64,000 nucleotides of DNA, taken from NCBI RefSeq assembly GCF_036924645.1, contig NZ_JAZHRX010000001.1:5917501-5981500 (forward strand), in the 5' to 3' direction. Both the position numbers and the translations under genes were made by a program. The stretch is from Bradyrhizobium sp. AZCC 2176 (lineage in GTDB: Bacteria > Pseudomonadota > Alphaproteobacteria > Rhizobiales > Xanthobacteraceae). Shown here one piece after another: positions 9,658 to 18,394 of the stretch (position 1 is its first letter; every line of letters begins with the position of its first letter). Below the pieces are notes generated by a model. The model was not told the origin of the DNA and did not search any database. It worked only from the letters and a program-made list of their open reading frames with translations.

Positions 9658-10569
9658 TTATTGTTGGTCTTTCGGTGCCACTCGCGCCTCCACACCTGTC
9701 ACGGCCTCATAGGCCTTGATGACGGCGGTGCAGGACTCTCCGTCGTGCCCCAGTAGCGCCGCCTGCCGGTAGGTCTGGTGCACGGCCTCCGCCATGAACC
9801 CGGGCAGGCCCGCCTCCTCCAGCCAGCGCGCGTAATAGCGGACATCCTTGCGGGCGTTCGCCAACGACATCAGCGGGGTAAAGTCGCCATCGAGCGTGGC
9901 CTGACCGTAGAGATCGAGCATGCCGCTCTTGGCGCCGGCGGCCGAGATGATGCCGATCACCTGGGAAAGATCGAGTCCGTCCTTTGCAGCAAGCGCAAAT
10001 CCCTCGCACCACGCCGCCACGTTGGCGAAGGCGATGTAGTTGTGAATGAGTTTTAGGCGGATGGCGTGCCCCTGTGGGCCGATGTGGAAGATGTTTTCGG
10101 CATAAAGCTCGAAATAGGGCCTGAGATCGTCGAGCAGGTCGCGCTCGCCGCCAAACAGCACGTTGACCTTGCCGATGTCGGCGTGCTTCGGGGTCCGCGT
10201 CATCGGCGCCTCGGCGTAGCGCCCGCCGGCTGCCCGCACCATGCGGTCCAGCTTTGCGACCATTTGCGGACTGCCGGTGGTGTGGTCCACGATGATGAAT
10301 CCCCGCGCAGGGCCGGCGAGCAGCCCATTGGTGCCAGTGAGCAGCGCCTCGACGTCCTCGGCCTCATTCACGCAAATCATGACAATGCGGCAATCGCGAA
10401 TCTGCTGCAGATTGCCCGCGGCGGTCGCCCCAAACGATTTGGCAATCGCGACCGCGGCGGGGTTGAGATCAAAAGCGGTCACGGCCACGCCCTTCGCGAC
10501 GAGGTTCTTGACCAAACCGCGTCCCATTCCTCCGAGCCCGATGAAGCCAACGCGTTCGAATGTCGTCAT
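9658..10569 (-). CDS. NAD(P)-dependent beta-hydroxyacid dehydrogenase (3-hydroxyisobutyrate dehydrogenase family)
   Basis: 303 residues. The N-terminal dinucleotide fold has GFIGLGGMGRGLVKNL, then the substrate-proximal DHTTGSPQM stretch, an all-alpha C-terminal domain and the catalytic Lys in RLKLIHNYIAFANV. The usual GxGxxxKxxNN motif is degenerate here (GHAIRLKLIHNYI), though the Lys is kept. Family members oxidise 3-hydroxyisobutyrate, tartronate semialdehyde, D-glycerate and similar acids. Its neighbour is a ThDP enzyme of the kind that makes tartronate semialdehyde or acetolactate, which suggests but does not prove a shared pathway. Confidence 0.85.
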   Translation of the reverse strand: MTTFERVGFIGLGGMGRGLVKNLVAKGVAVTAFDLNPAAVAIAKSFGATAAGNLQQIRDCRIVMICVNEAEDVEALLTGTNGLLAGPARGFIIVDHTTGSPQMVAKLDRMVRAAGGRYAEAPMTRTPKHADIGKVNVLFGGERDLLDDLRPYFELYAENIFHIGPQGHAIRLKLIHNYIAFANVAAWCEGFALAAKDGLDLSQVIGIISAAGAKSGMLDLYGQATLDGDFTPLMSLANARKDVRYYARWLEEAGLPGFMAEAVHQTYRQAALLGHDGESCTAVIKAYEAVTGVEARVAPKDQQ

Positions 10570-10634
10570 TTCAACTTCCGTGATTGTTCGAGAATTTCTT
10601 GGATTGGTGCAATGCTTTGCCGATCACGCTGGCG

Positions 10635-11117
10635 TCAGCCGGCCCTAACCGGACCCGCGCCGCGCCCCTTCCCGTAAACCGCATCCGCCCGCTTTTCGAA
10701 CGCGGCGGCGAAGCGCTGGAATGCGGCATCGAACATCGTCCCCATCAGCATCGCCAGCATCCGGCTCCTGAATTCGTAGGACAGGAAGAACCCAACATCG
10801 CAGTCGGTCTCGGATTTCTGCTCGAACGTCCAGCGGTTCTCGAGATTGCTGAACGGGCCCTTCAGATATTCGACCATGATCTTCAGGTTCGGCCGGTCCA
10901 GCGTCACCCGGCTGGTGAAGGATTCCCGCACCAGCTTGAACGATACGGTCATGTCGGCGACGATGATTTCGGTGCCATCCGCCCTGGACGTGCGCTGACG
11001 TACCTTTAAAGATTGGCACAACGGCACGAATTCCGGATAGCGCTCGACATCGGCAACCAGGTCGAACATTTGCGACGCGGTGTGACGAACCCGGCGCTTG
11101 CTGGAAAAGCGCGGCAT
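10635..11117 (-). CDS. SRPBCC/Coq10-like protein (RatA family)
   Basis: 160 residues of the START/SRPBCC hydrophobic-ligand fold. Opens with the family pattern RRVRHTASQMFDLVADVERYPEFVPLCQSL and ends in the amphipathic helix around FDAAFQRFAAAFEKRADAVYG. Relatives are the ubiquinone-binding Coq10 proteins and E. coli RatA, reported as a ribosome-association toxin; in alphaproteobacteria a quinone-related role is more likely. The ATG at 11117 overlaps the stop of the upstream kinase-like gene by one base (TGATG), so they are translationally coupled; an in-frame extension further upstream was not used. Confidence 0.88.
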   Translation of the reverse strand: MPRFSSKRRVRHTASQMFDLVADVERYPEFVPLCQSLKVRQRTSRADGTEIIVADMTVSFKLVRESFTSRVTLDRPNLKIMVEYLKGPFSNLENRWTFEQKSETDCDVGFFLSYEFRSRMLAMLMGTMFDAAFQRFAAAFEKRADAVYGKGRGAGPVRAG

Positions 11118-11656
11118 CAGTGGACACTCACGCGGTTTTGCTTGAGCGCGATTTCCTGCAGATAGCCGGTCGCCCGCCTCCGATCCGTGAAGCAGACCAG
11201 CGATTGGTCGGCGCGCAGGCCGCCAAAATAGTCCAGGAGCTTCGGTCGCTGTTGCCGGCGATAGGTCCTGACATAGCGAAAGAACTCGAAGTCGATTCTC
11301 TCCGGACAGCCTTCGGCCATTTCCGGGCGGACCTTGCCGTAGCTGCCGGCGATCCGCTTCATGATGCCGAACATGCAAGCCCTGCGCGGCAGGTCGAACC
11401 AGATCACGGTATCGCTGACCTGGCGGCGCAATTCGCCCGCGCCGTACCTGGTGTAGTTGCCGTCCATGACCCATTGCGGCCGACGCGCGACCTCGGCAAC
11501 GCGATGTCCGAACTCGGCGTTGTCTGACGCGACCCAGCCGGGTTTCCAGTACAGCGCATCCAGCGAAACGAAGGGAATGCCCGCAATCTCCGACAGCCGT
11601 CGAGCAAATGTCGACTTGCCGGACCCCGACGATCCCATGACGAGAACGCGTTGCAT
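11117..11656 (-). CDS. Small P-loop kinase-like protein (adenylate kinase/topology-modulation type)
   Basis: 179 residues with Walker A near the N-terminus (VLVMGSSGSGKSTFARRL) followed by SLDALYWKPGWV, the pattern of the adenylate-kinase-like family often labelled topology modulation protein. WVMDGNYTRYGAGELRRQ supplies the substrate-lid type region. The true substrate of this family is not established. Sits between lipA and the RatA-like gene on the same strand, 15 bp after the lipA stop, so lipA, this gene and ratA look like one operon. Confidence 0.8.
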   Translation of the reverse strand: MQRVLVMGSSGSGKSTFARRLSEIAGIPFVSLDALYWKPGWVASDNAEFGHRVAEVARRPQWVMDGNYTRYGAGELRRQVSDTVIWFDLPRRACMFGIMKRIAGSYGKVRPEMAEGCPERIDFEFFRYVRTYRRQQRPKLLDYFGGLRADQSLVCFTDRRRATGYLQEIALKQNRVSVH

Positions 11657-11671
11657 TGGTTCTATCCGAGG

Positions 11672-12631
11672 CTAGCGGGCCCGCGCGAGGCGCGCCGCCT
11701 GCAGCTTGGCAAAATCCTCGCCCGCATGGTGCGACGAGCGGGTCAGCGGGCTCGCCGACACCATCAGGAAACCCTTGGTGTAGGCGACCTTCTCGTAGCC
11801 CGCGAACTCATCCGGGGTTACGTAGCGCATGACGGCATGATGCTTGCGGGTCGGCTGCAGATACTGCCCGATGGTCAGGAAATCGACCTCGGCCGAACGC
11901 AGATCGTCCATCACCTGCAGCACCTCGTGCCGCTCCTCGCCGAGGCCCACCATGATGCCCGACTTCGTGAAGATCGTGGGATCGATTTCCTTGACCCGCT
12001 GCAACAGCCGGATCGAATGGAAGTAGCGCGCGCCCGGCCGCACCGTGAGGTAGCGCGCCGGCACGGTTTCGAGATTGTGGTTGAACACGTCGGGTTTTGC
12101 TGCCGCGACCACTTCCAGCGCGCCTTCCTTGCGCAGGAAGTCCGGGGTGAGAATTTCGATGGTCGTAGTCGGGCAACGCGCGCGGATGGCGCGGATTGTT
12201 TGCGCAAAGTGCTCAGCACCGCCGTCGGCAAGATCGTCGCGGTCGACCGAGGTTACCACGACATGGGTGAGCCCGAGCTTGAAGGTCGCCTCCGCGACAT
12301 GTTCCGGCTCCGCGGAGTCGAGCGCGCCGGGCATGCCGGTCTTGACGTTGCAGAACGCGCAGGCCCGCGTGCAGGTGTCCCCCATGATCATGAAGGTGGC
12401 GTGCTTCTTGTCCCAGCACTCGCCGATGTTCGGACAGCCGGCCTCCTCGCACACTGTGACGAGGCCGTTCTCCTTGACGATCTTCCTGGTGTCCGCATAG
12501 CCCCGGGTGTTCGGCGCGCGCACCCTGATCCAGTCCGGCTTTGGCGGCGACAGCGCATCCGGCCGATTCACCTTTTCAGGGTGACGCGGCCGCAGGGGCG
12601 TGGTGGAAAGCGTGTCTACGATGGTGACCAT
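11672..12631 (-). CDS. lipA: Lipoyl synthase LipA
   Basis: 319-residue radical-SAM enzyme that inserts two sulfurs into protein-bound octanoyl groups. Both cluster motifs are present: the auxiliary cluster cysteines in [15 protein letters not shown] and the radical-[13 protein letters not shown] (CxxxCxxC). Typical downstream blocks are [40 protein letters not shown] and [10 protein letters not shown]. Start ATG at 12631 gives normal family length. Divergent from the DNA glycosylase gene, sharing a 131-bp intergenic region. Supplies lipoate for 2-oxoacid dehydrogenases and the glycine cleavage system. Confidence 0.98.
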   Translation of the reverse strand: MVTIVDTLSTTPLRPRHPEKVNRPDALSPPKPDWIRVRAPNTRGYADTRKIVKENGLVTVCEEAGCPNIGECWDKKHATFMIMGDTCTRACAFCNVKTGMPGALDSAEPEHVAEATFKLGLTHVVVTSVDRDDLADGGAEHFAQTIRAIRARCPTTTIEILTPDFLRKEGALEVVAAAKPDVFNHNLETVPARYLTVRPGARYFHSIRLLQRVKEIDPTIFTKSGIMVGLGEERHEVLQVMDDLRSAEVDFLTIGQYLQPTRKHHAVMRYVTPDEFAGYEKVAYTKGFLMVSASPLTRSSHHAGEDFAKLQAARLARAR

Positions 12632-12762
12632 GGTTCGTCCAAAAGGCCGGAATCCCTAGGTAATCGGTATATCAGGTGCCTGCAACCCGGCTCGCGAAAC
12701 CCCCGGGGAACATGTAACTATTTCGACAGGTTTCCCCACTGTTCCTCTGATTCTCACCTCGA

Positions 12763-13365
12763 ATGGTTCAAATCTCAAAATCGGCCGGGACGCTCCCGCC
12801 CCTCGGCAAGCCGCTGAAACGCTCATTTTTCGACCGCAGCGTGCATGAGGTCGCGCCCGACCTGATCGGGGCGACGCTGCTGGTCGATGGCGTCGGCGGC
12901 ATCATTGTCGAGGTCGAGGCCTATCACCATCTGGACCCGGCCGCGCATTCGTTCCGCGGGCCGACGCCGCGCAACCGGATCATGTTCGGGCCGCCTGGCT
13001 TTGCCTATGTCTACCGCTCCTACGGCATCCACTGGTGCGTGAATTTCGTCTGCGAGGCGGAAGGCTCGGCCAGTGCCGTGCTGATCCGCGCGATCGAGCC
13101 AACCCACGGTATGGCGGCGATGCGCCGCCGCCGCGGACTGCAGGAGGAGCGCGCGCTGTGTTCGGGGCCCGGCAAGCTCTGCGAGGCGCTTGGCATCACG
13201 ATCAAGCACCACGAATTGCCGCTCGACGTTCCGCCGTTCGCGCTGCATGCGCGGCTTGGCAAGGCCGAGATCGCTGCGGGCGTGCGGATCGGCATCACCA
13301 AGGCGGTCGAACTGCCCTGGCGCTACGGTTTGAAGGGATCGCGATTTCTGAGCAAGCCGTTTTGA
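12763..13365 (+). CDS. 3-methyladenine DNA glycosylase (AAG/MPG family)
   Basis: 200 residues of the alkyladenine-DNA-glycosylase fold, a base-excision repair enzyme for alkylated and deaminated purines. Family landmarks: [24 protein letters not shown] with the catalytic Glu, [20 protein letters not shown], and [16 protein letters not shown]. Length matches bacterial members. Single gene, divergent from lipA; downstream lies a repeat-rich gene-poor kilobase. Confidence 0.93.
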   Translation: MVQISKSAGTLPPLGKPLKRSFFDRSVHEVAPDLIGATLLVDGVGGIIVEVEAYHHLDPAAHSFRGPTPRNRIMFGPPGFAYVYRSYGIHWCVNFVCEAEGSASAVLIRAIEPTHGMAAMRRRRGLQEERALCSGPGKLCEALGITIKHHELPLDVPPFALHARLGKAEIAAGVRIGITKAVELPWRYGLKGSRFLSKPF

Positions 13366-13378
13366 CAGTGGAGTTTTG

Positions 13379-13490
13379 CCTGCGAACGCAGGGACTCATA
13401 CTCCGCGGCTTTTGTTGTTGAAAAAACAAGATAACGACGACCTCATAAAACAACTTCGGCCGGTGGTTATGGGTCCCTGCGTTCGCAGGG
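13379..13490. repeat. Palindromic intergenic repeat, family A
   Basis: Long imperfect inverted repeat just after the glycosylase stop. The outer arms are 13379-13400 (CCTGCGAACGCAGGGACTCA...) and 13469-13490, matching in 21 of 22 positions. The inner arms (CCGCGGCTTTTGTTG and CAACTTCGGCCGG) are also related. The arms contain the self-complementary core CCTGCGTTCGCAGG. The pattern matches a dispersed palindromic element I remember from Bradyrhizobium intergenic regions. As RNA it would fold into a hairpin of about 110 nt and may act as a transcription or stability element for the upstream gene. Confidence 0.75.
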
Positions 13491-13590
13491 ACGACGGAAG
13501 ATTTTCAGGTTTGAGATCGACGAGCCGACATACATCCGCGATCTCGCGACGCGAAATGCGCCCGAGGTTTGCTTGAAGTTCGCCCTCGAA

Positions 13591-14155
13591 AGTGAGAGGG
13601 CGCAGGGAATGCCGGGTGCCGGCTAGCACCCGCGGTCTCGTGTGCAAGATGCACTCAAGAATGCGCACACGAGCATACAGGTACAGCCGGAGCAGCCCGG
13701 CATTCCCCGCGCAATGGTTTGACAGCTTATGCCGCGCTCTCCCTGGAGACGAATTCCTCTTGCCTCCATCGCTGACGAATTGACGGCTCGCATCGCCCGG
13801 TCGAGCTTTGCAAACCTCCGCCAGCTTGACACCAGCCACGGGTGCCAGGACCACACGGTTTTGCCGTACGCAGCTTCCTCCGCCAAACCATTCAACCAGC
13901 CAGTGCCGCCGGCCAAACTTCTGGCGAAAGCGCTTAAGCGCCGTTCGTCTGTGCGCAATGCTCGCTCACGGATAACCGCCCTGCGAAACATCTTGCGCGC
14001 CTGACGCTGCCGCGTCCACCGCAACCCGCCCCAACGTTCGTGACGATGGCCAACGCCCCTCTTCTTTAGGACGGGATGGCGGGAGTTTTACCGGTGATTT
14101 GGGTCTGTCAGGAAGCGGAATATTTTTGCGACCGAAGCTGGACGGGGCAAATCAG
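13591..14155. repeat. Long gene-poor repeat-like block
   Basis: Starts with an inverted repeat whose arms GCAGGGAATGCCGGG (13602-13616) and CCCGGCATTCCCCGC (13696-13710) match at 14 of 15 positions around an 80-bp centre. It continues through a stretch ending near GACGGGGCAAATCAG at about 14155. The whole block resembles, from memory, a dispersed non-coding sequence found in many bradyrhizobial genomes next to short spurious ORFs. Open frames here (for example 13729-14004) have no signal peptide, recognisable domain or good ribosome site and are treated as non-coding. Boundaries are approximate; 14156-14328 shows nothing I can name. Confidence 0.5.
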
Positions 14156-14328
14156 CTTGAAGTTGCTACGGAAAATCGCGTATTGGCGCAGGCGACGCGG
14201 GCTATGCGCCGTGGGCCACAGCGACATCGGAAAAACGCCGCGCTGTTTCGTCGCTCGAATTGACTGGACTGCCGCTGCGCTGTACGGCGGGACGAACGGC
14301 GCTGTTCGAATTCGAAAGGGGGAATTCT

Positions 14329-15150
14329 ATGCATCGTATCGCCTGCATCATTGCGGCCGCGTTGATGGTCATATTGTCGACCCCACTGGAGGCTGAAGCG
14401 CTCTCGTTTGAGAGCGTTGTTTCTCCTTCCGAGCGAACCGCAATTGTGACCGGCACTTTGTCACTTCCTCCAGGACCTGGACCTTTTCCCGTGGTCGTTT
14501 TGATGCATCCCTGTGGTGGACTTGACCGGTTTGGCGTGGCGACCCTTAAGGCGCATGCCAAGAACCTGCAAACGGCCGGCTTTGGCGCATTCATTCTTGA
14601 TAGCTTCGGGCCGCGGAATCTGGGCGGAGGAAAGGCTTGTGGAATGGAAACGTCCCGCTTTCGGAAGGACGATGCCTTCAACGCGATGGCTTTTCTGGCG
14701 AGGAACCCGAAAGTCAGCAAGGATAATTTGTTTGCGCTCGGCTTGAGCAGCGGAGGGAGTGCTGCGATCGAGATCGCAAAGGGAAAAGCCGAAGCTCGAT
14801 TTAGAGCCGTGGCCGCCTATTACCCGGAGTGCCACTCATTCGGCCCAAACGTCGCGATACAATCGCCGCTGTTGATCTTCGTTGCAGGGAAAGACGACTG
14901 GACGCTTCCAGACGGCTGCCTAAGAGCCAAGAATATCAATTGGGTTGCAGGAGCCACATTTGACGTGGTCGATTACCCAAACGCACGTCATGGCTTTGAC
15001 CAACAGCGTGATCGTCCCGCCACATACAGAGGGCACACGCTTGCCTACAGCCCCGACGCCACGGCCGACAGCCGAAGGCGAGTGATTGATTTTTTCCTTC
15101 GCCACCTGACCGATGATCTCAAGACGAAAATGCAGAAGGGGCGCAACTAA
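14329..15150 (+). CDS. Secreted dienelactone-hydrolase-like alpha/beta hydrolase
   Basis: 273 residues from the ATG at 14329, preceded by an AAAGGGGG ribosome site; the longer frame upstream was not used because this start gives a clean signal peptide (MHRIACIIAAALMVILSTPLEA). The mature part is an alpha/beta hydrolase of dienelactone-hydrolase type: VVVLMHPCGGLDRFG oxyanion region, nucleophile Ser140 in GLSSGG, an Asp in VAGKDDWT and the catalytic His in NARHGFDQ. Extra cysteines (PCGG, GKACGM, YPECH, DGCL) could form disulfides in the periplasm. Substrate unknown; esters or lactones are the family norm. Confidence 0.8.
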   Translation: MHRIACIIAAALMVILSTPLEAEALSFESVVSPSERTAIVTGTLSLPPGPGPFPVVVLMHPCGGLDRFGVATLKAHAKNLQTAGFGAFILDSFGPRNLGGGKACGMETSRFRKDDAFNAMAFLARNPKVSKDNLFALGLSSGGSAAIEIAKGKAEARFRAVAAYYPECHSFGPNVAIQSPLLIFVAGKDDWTLPDGCLRAKNINWVAGATFDVVDYPNARHGFDQQRDRPATYRGHTLAYSPDATADSRRRVIDFFLRHLTDDLKTKMQKGRN

Positions 15151-15525
15151 TCCCTTGGGCCCGGTGCCCGCATATTCGAGTTACCGTGCCTGCAGCGTGA
15201 AAGACGGAGCGCGTTCTCAAGCCTGCCAAATACGGACCGAAGCCACGTGTCGAGTTCCATTGCTAGCCATTTTGGTTTGAGCAGACCCAATAACGATGCG
15301 GTGACGACGAGCATCGCCTTTTCAGCAATCGCAACATCGACTCAATCCCGTCACGACACGCCCACGTTGAGCACGTAAGTGTGGCCTGCTGTTTCGCTTT
15401 GCGCGAGTCAAGTGTGCTCATAGATTGTACCGCGTCGAACACGTGGAACACGCAGCGCGATAAGTCTGCGCAAGCCACGGAGTCACCAAGCAGCAACAGA
15501 AACTTCAAAGAAAAGGAGCTGTACG
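15151..15525. other. 375-bp intergenic region upstream of the RTX glycanase
   Basis: No convincing gene. The right end carries a strong ribosome site (AAAAGGAGCT, about 15510-15519) six bases before the glycanase ATG at 15526. I see no clear sigma-70 or sigma-54 promoter and no strong dyad. Confidence 0.5.
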
Positions 15526-17835
15526 ATGGCGGGCGGCGTGTTTCCTGTTCAAGGATTTGGATTCCTTTCCAACTACAATGGTGCATTCGTAGCCAGTTCC
15601 GCGGTTGCCGCCATGCAGGCGATTGCGGGCACGAATGCAAACTCGATCGAGCTCGCGCCGCGGCTGTTTATGCAGACCAGGACGTCGAATGACGTCTTCG
15701 CCGACCCCAACAAGACCGAGAGCGACGCCAATATTCTTCAGGCCATGGCAAATGCGGGGGCGTTCGGGCTTTCGGTTACGCTGAAGCCCATGGTTTCAGC
15801 CCTCGATGGCTCGCTTGCATACGTCCTCAATCCGAGCGATCCCGCCGCGTTCTTTGCTTCCTACAAGAACCAAATGGTTCATATGGCTGAAATTGCCGAA
15901 CAAGCAGACGTCAGCATGCTTGTGATCGGCAATGAGCTGGGCAAGCTCTCCGGCCCTGAATACCGAAATTATTGGGTCGACCTGATCGATTCCGTGCGCG
16001 CCGTGTTCCACGGCGAGATAACCTACGCGGCCGCCACCGACGAAGCCATCAATGTCAGCTTCTGGGACAAGGTTGATGTCATCGGAATCAACGCATATCC
16101 GCCGCTGACGACGAAAACGGACCCGACCGTCGAGGAGATGGTCAATGCATGGAACAGCATGTCCACCGACGACTACTGGGCGAAGGTGATGAACCACATG
16201 TCGCCGGTCGATTTCTTTCATTCCCTTGCCGTGCAGTACGACAAGCAGGTGTTCTTCACCGAGACCGGCTACCGCAGCGTCGACGGAACCAATATCAGTC
16301 CGGGCGGCTGGGCCGACAGCACGACGCAAGATGTCCAGGAGCAATACGATGCCTTCAACGCCTTCTTTCAGGTGTGGGGATCGGAAGGCGGAAGCTGGTT
16401 CAGGGGCGCGTCGATCTGGAACTGGGATGCGAACAACAAATACTCGCCGATCGGCTACTCGCCCGAAGGCAAGCCGGCACAGGAATTGATTACCGAATGG
16501 TACGGAGGTCAGCACCAGCCGCCAGGCCAGACGCTAACGGGTTCTCCGTCTGCTGATTTGATGGATGTCGGTGGCGGCAATGACGTGCTGTCAGGCGGGG
16601 TCGGCAACGACACGATCAAGGCAGGCGGCGGCGACGACACCATTACCGGCGGCCCCGATACGATTCCGAAACTCACGGAGACCACTATCACGGTGACGGG
16701 CTACAGCTCCGTCGTCGACGGCGTCGGCGCCAAAATGCAACTCCTGATCAACGGGCAGCAGATCGGCAGTACGGTCGAATTCCACGGCGCGACCGACCCA
16801 TCGGGTTTCCAGACTTTCACATTCACGTTCGCCAACCCGGCTACCGTCTCCAGTCTCGATCTCGCCTTCATCAACGATATAGCCAACGCCAATGGCGACC
16901 GTAACCTTTATGTCAAGGACATCACCGTCAACGGCGAGCATCTTGCCGTGTCGGAAGGCGTCAATCCGAGCTCGCCAGGGACGTGGAACCTCTACCAGAA
17001 CAAGTCCATCCACTATGACATGACCGGGCACCAGGACCTGTTCTTCGGTTCGTCGACTGATGATGACTATCTGGAAGGAGGCCCGGGCAAGGATGTGATC
17101 AGCGGTGGCGCCGGGACGGACACGGTCCAGGGCGGCGCGGGCAACGACACCATTACCGGCGGGCCCGGCGCGGATGTGATCCACGGCGGAGCGGACGACG
17201 ATGCGATCAATAGCGGCGCCGGCATCACCACGGCGACGGATCAACTCTATGGCGACGACGGCAATGACATCATCAAGGCTGGCAGCGGCGACACCGGCGC
17301 CCTGCTCGACGGCGGCGCTGGCAAGGATCAGTTGTATGGCAGCTGGGCGGCGAACGTCATGAACGGCGACGACGGCAGTGATTATTTGTCCAGCGGCGGC
17401 GGGCTGGATGTCATGCATGGCAACGCCGGTGACGATCAGCTAAAGGGCGGCGCCGCGGCGACCAGGATGTACGGCGACGATGGCAGCGACAGTTTGCAGG
17501 GCGTCACCGGCAACGAGTTCCTGTACGGTGGCAGCGGCAACGACCGGCTGACCGGCGGCGCTGGAAACGATTATCTGGCCGGCGGGACGGGCAACGATAC
17601 GTTCGTGTTCGCCCCTGGCTTCGGCAAGGACACCGTTGCCGACTTCCAGAATACCGATGGCGTGCAGGACATCATTCAGTTCGACAAGACCGTGTTTGCC
17701 GACTTCAGCGCGCTGCAATCGCACATGGCCGAGGTTGGCACCAGCGTCGTGATCACGGTCGACGCCAACAATACGATCGAGATTCAGAACAAGACCTTGA
17801 GCCAACTCCACGCCAGCGATTTTCTATTCGTCTGA
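15526..17835 (+). CDS. RTX-type extracellular glycoside hydrolase (GH113/mannanase-like) with inserted binding domain
   Basis: 769 residues without an N-terminal signal peptide. Residues 1 to about 330 look like a TIM-barrel glycosidase of the GH113 or related clan: the putative acid/base Glu137 in LVIGNELGKLSG, DVIGINAYPP, and the putative nucleophile Glu246 in VFFTETGYRSVDG. RTX nonapeptides (GGxGNDxxx) begin near 345, are interrupted by a beta-rich module at about 385-495 (TITVTGYSSVVDG, FQTFTFTFANPATVSSLDLAF) resembling calcium-dependent xylan-binding modules, then resume from about 505 to 700. The C-terminus (SQLHASDFLFV) fits a type I secretion signal. The enzyme should leave through a type I exporter, which is not in this window. 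Exact sugar specificity is unproven. Confidence 0.8.
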   Translation: MAGGVFPVQGFGFLSNYNGAFVASSAVAAMQAIAGTNANSIELAPRLFMQTRTSNDVFADPNKTESDANILQAMANAGAFGLSVTLKPMVSALDGSLAYVLNPSDPAAFFASYKNQMVHMAEIAEQADVSMLVIGNELGKLSGPEYRNYWVDLIDSVRAVFHGEITYAAATDEAINVSFWDKVDVIGINAYPPLTTKTDPTVEEMVNAWNSMSTDDYWAKVMNHMSPVDFFHSLAVQYDKQVFFTETGYRSVDGTNISPGGWADSTTQDVQEQYDAFNAFFQVWGSEGGSWFRGASIWNWDANNKYSPIGYSPEGKPAQELITEWYGGQHQPPGQTLTGSPSADLMDVGGGNDVLSGGVGNDTIKAGGGDDTITGGPDTIPKLTETTITVTGYSSVVDGVGAKMQLLINGQQIGSTVEFHGATDPSGFQTFTFTFANPATVSSLDLAFINDIANANGDRNLYVKDITVNGEHLAVSEGVNPSSPGTWNLYQNKSIHYDMTGHQDLFFGSSTDDDYLEGGPGKDVISGGAGTDTVQGGAGNDTITGGPGADVIHGGADDDAINSGAGITTATDQLYGDDGNDIIKAGSGDTGALLDGGAGKDQLYGSWAANVMNGDDGSDYLSSGGGLDVMHGNAGDDQLKGGAAATRMYGDDGSDSLQGVTGNEFLYGGSGNDRLTGGAGNDYLAGGTGNDTFVFAPGFGKDTVADFQNTDGVQDIIQFDKTVFADFSALQSHMAEVGTSVVITVDANNTIEIQNKTLSQLHASDFLFV

Positions 17836-17876
17836 AGCTTATCGGGCCGAGCGCCGCACCGACAATCATCGCGCGG

Positions 17877-18263
17877 CTACTCTGTTCGATGGCACACCGC
17901 CTCGACCTTATTGCCGTCGGGATCGCGCAGGAACGCGCCATAATAGGCGGCGTGATAGTGGCGCAGGCCGGGTGGCCCGTCATCGGTGCCGCCGGCGGCG
18001 ATACCGGCGTGCCAGAACGCGTCCACCTCGTTTCGCGATTTCGCCCTGAAGCACCAATGCCGGCTGGAGGCTTCGTCCGGCTTTGGGCCCCGGTAGATCG
18101 CGAGGTAGACATGGTCCGGATGCGCCGCGTCAGCCCGCTCGCCATAGCCGATCCAGCGGTCGCTTCTTCCAACCTTGACGACGTCGAGTGCTTTCATGAT
18201 CGCGTCGTAGAAGCGCTCGGCTGAGGCGAAATCTGAAACCGTGATGGAGACGTGGTCCAGCAT
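17877..18263 (-). CDS. VOC-family (glyoxalase/bleomycin-resistance-like) protein
   Basis: 128 residues from the ATG at 18263 (MLDHVSITVSDFASAERFYD), the standard opening of a vicinal-oxygen-chelate domain; an upstream in-frame extension enters the palindromic repeat and is rejected. Metal-ligand type residues are His4, a His in the second motif (ASSRHWCFRAKSR) and the Glu of DPDGNKVEAVCH. Relatives include glyoxalase I-like and fosfomycin-resistance-like proteins, but this subgroup has no fixed function. It converges on the RTX gene with 41 bp between stops. Confidence 0.85.
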   Translation of the reverse strand: MLDHVSITVSDFASAERFYDAIMKALDVVKVGRSDRWIGYGERADAAHPDHVYLAIYRGPKPDEASSRHWCFRAKSRNEVDAFWHAGIAAGGTDDGPPGLRHYHAAYYGAFLRDPDGNKVEAVCHRTE

Positions 18264-18299
18264 CGATAAGTCCCTCGATGATGACTGAGAAACCTCCAT

Positions 18300-18384
18300 C
18301 GTCATTGCGAGCGAAGCGAAGCAATCCATATCGCGGCATAACGGATAGATGGATTGCTTGGTCGCTTCGCTCCTCGCAATGACG
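18300..18384. repeat. Palindromic intergenic repeat, family B
   Basis: Near-perfect inverted repeat upstream of the VOC gene and just past the valS stop. The left arm begins CGTCATTGCGAGCGAAGCGA (18300) and runs to about 18328; the right arm starts TGGATTGCTT (18350) and ends CTCGCAATGACG near 18383. It is a typical dispersed element of Bradyrhizobium and related genomes, from memory. It lies between valS and the VOC gene and could fold as a terminator-like hairpin for valS. Confidence 0.85.
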
Positions 18385-18394
18385 GCGCGGACAG

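Noticed and set aside
13729..14004. 91-codon open frame in the gene-poor block
   Set aside because: Lies within repeat-like DNA, has no ribosome site and no recognisable domain.
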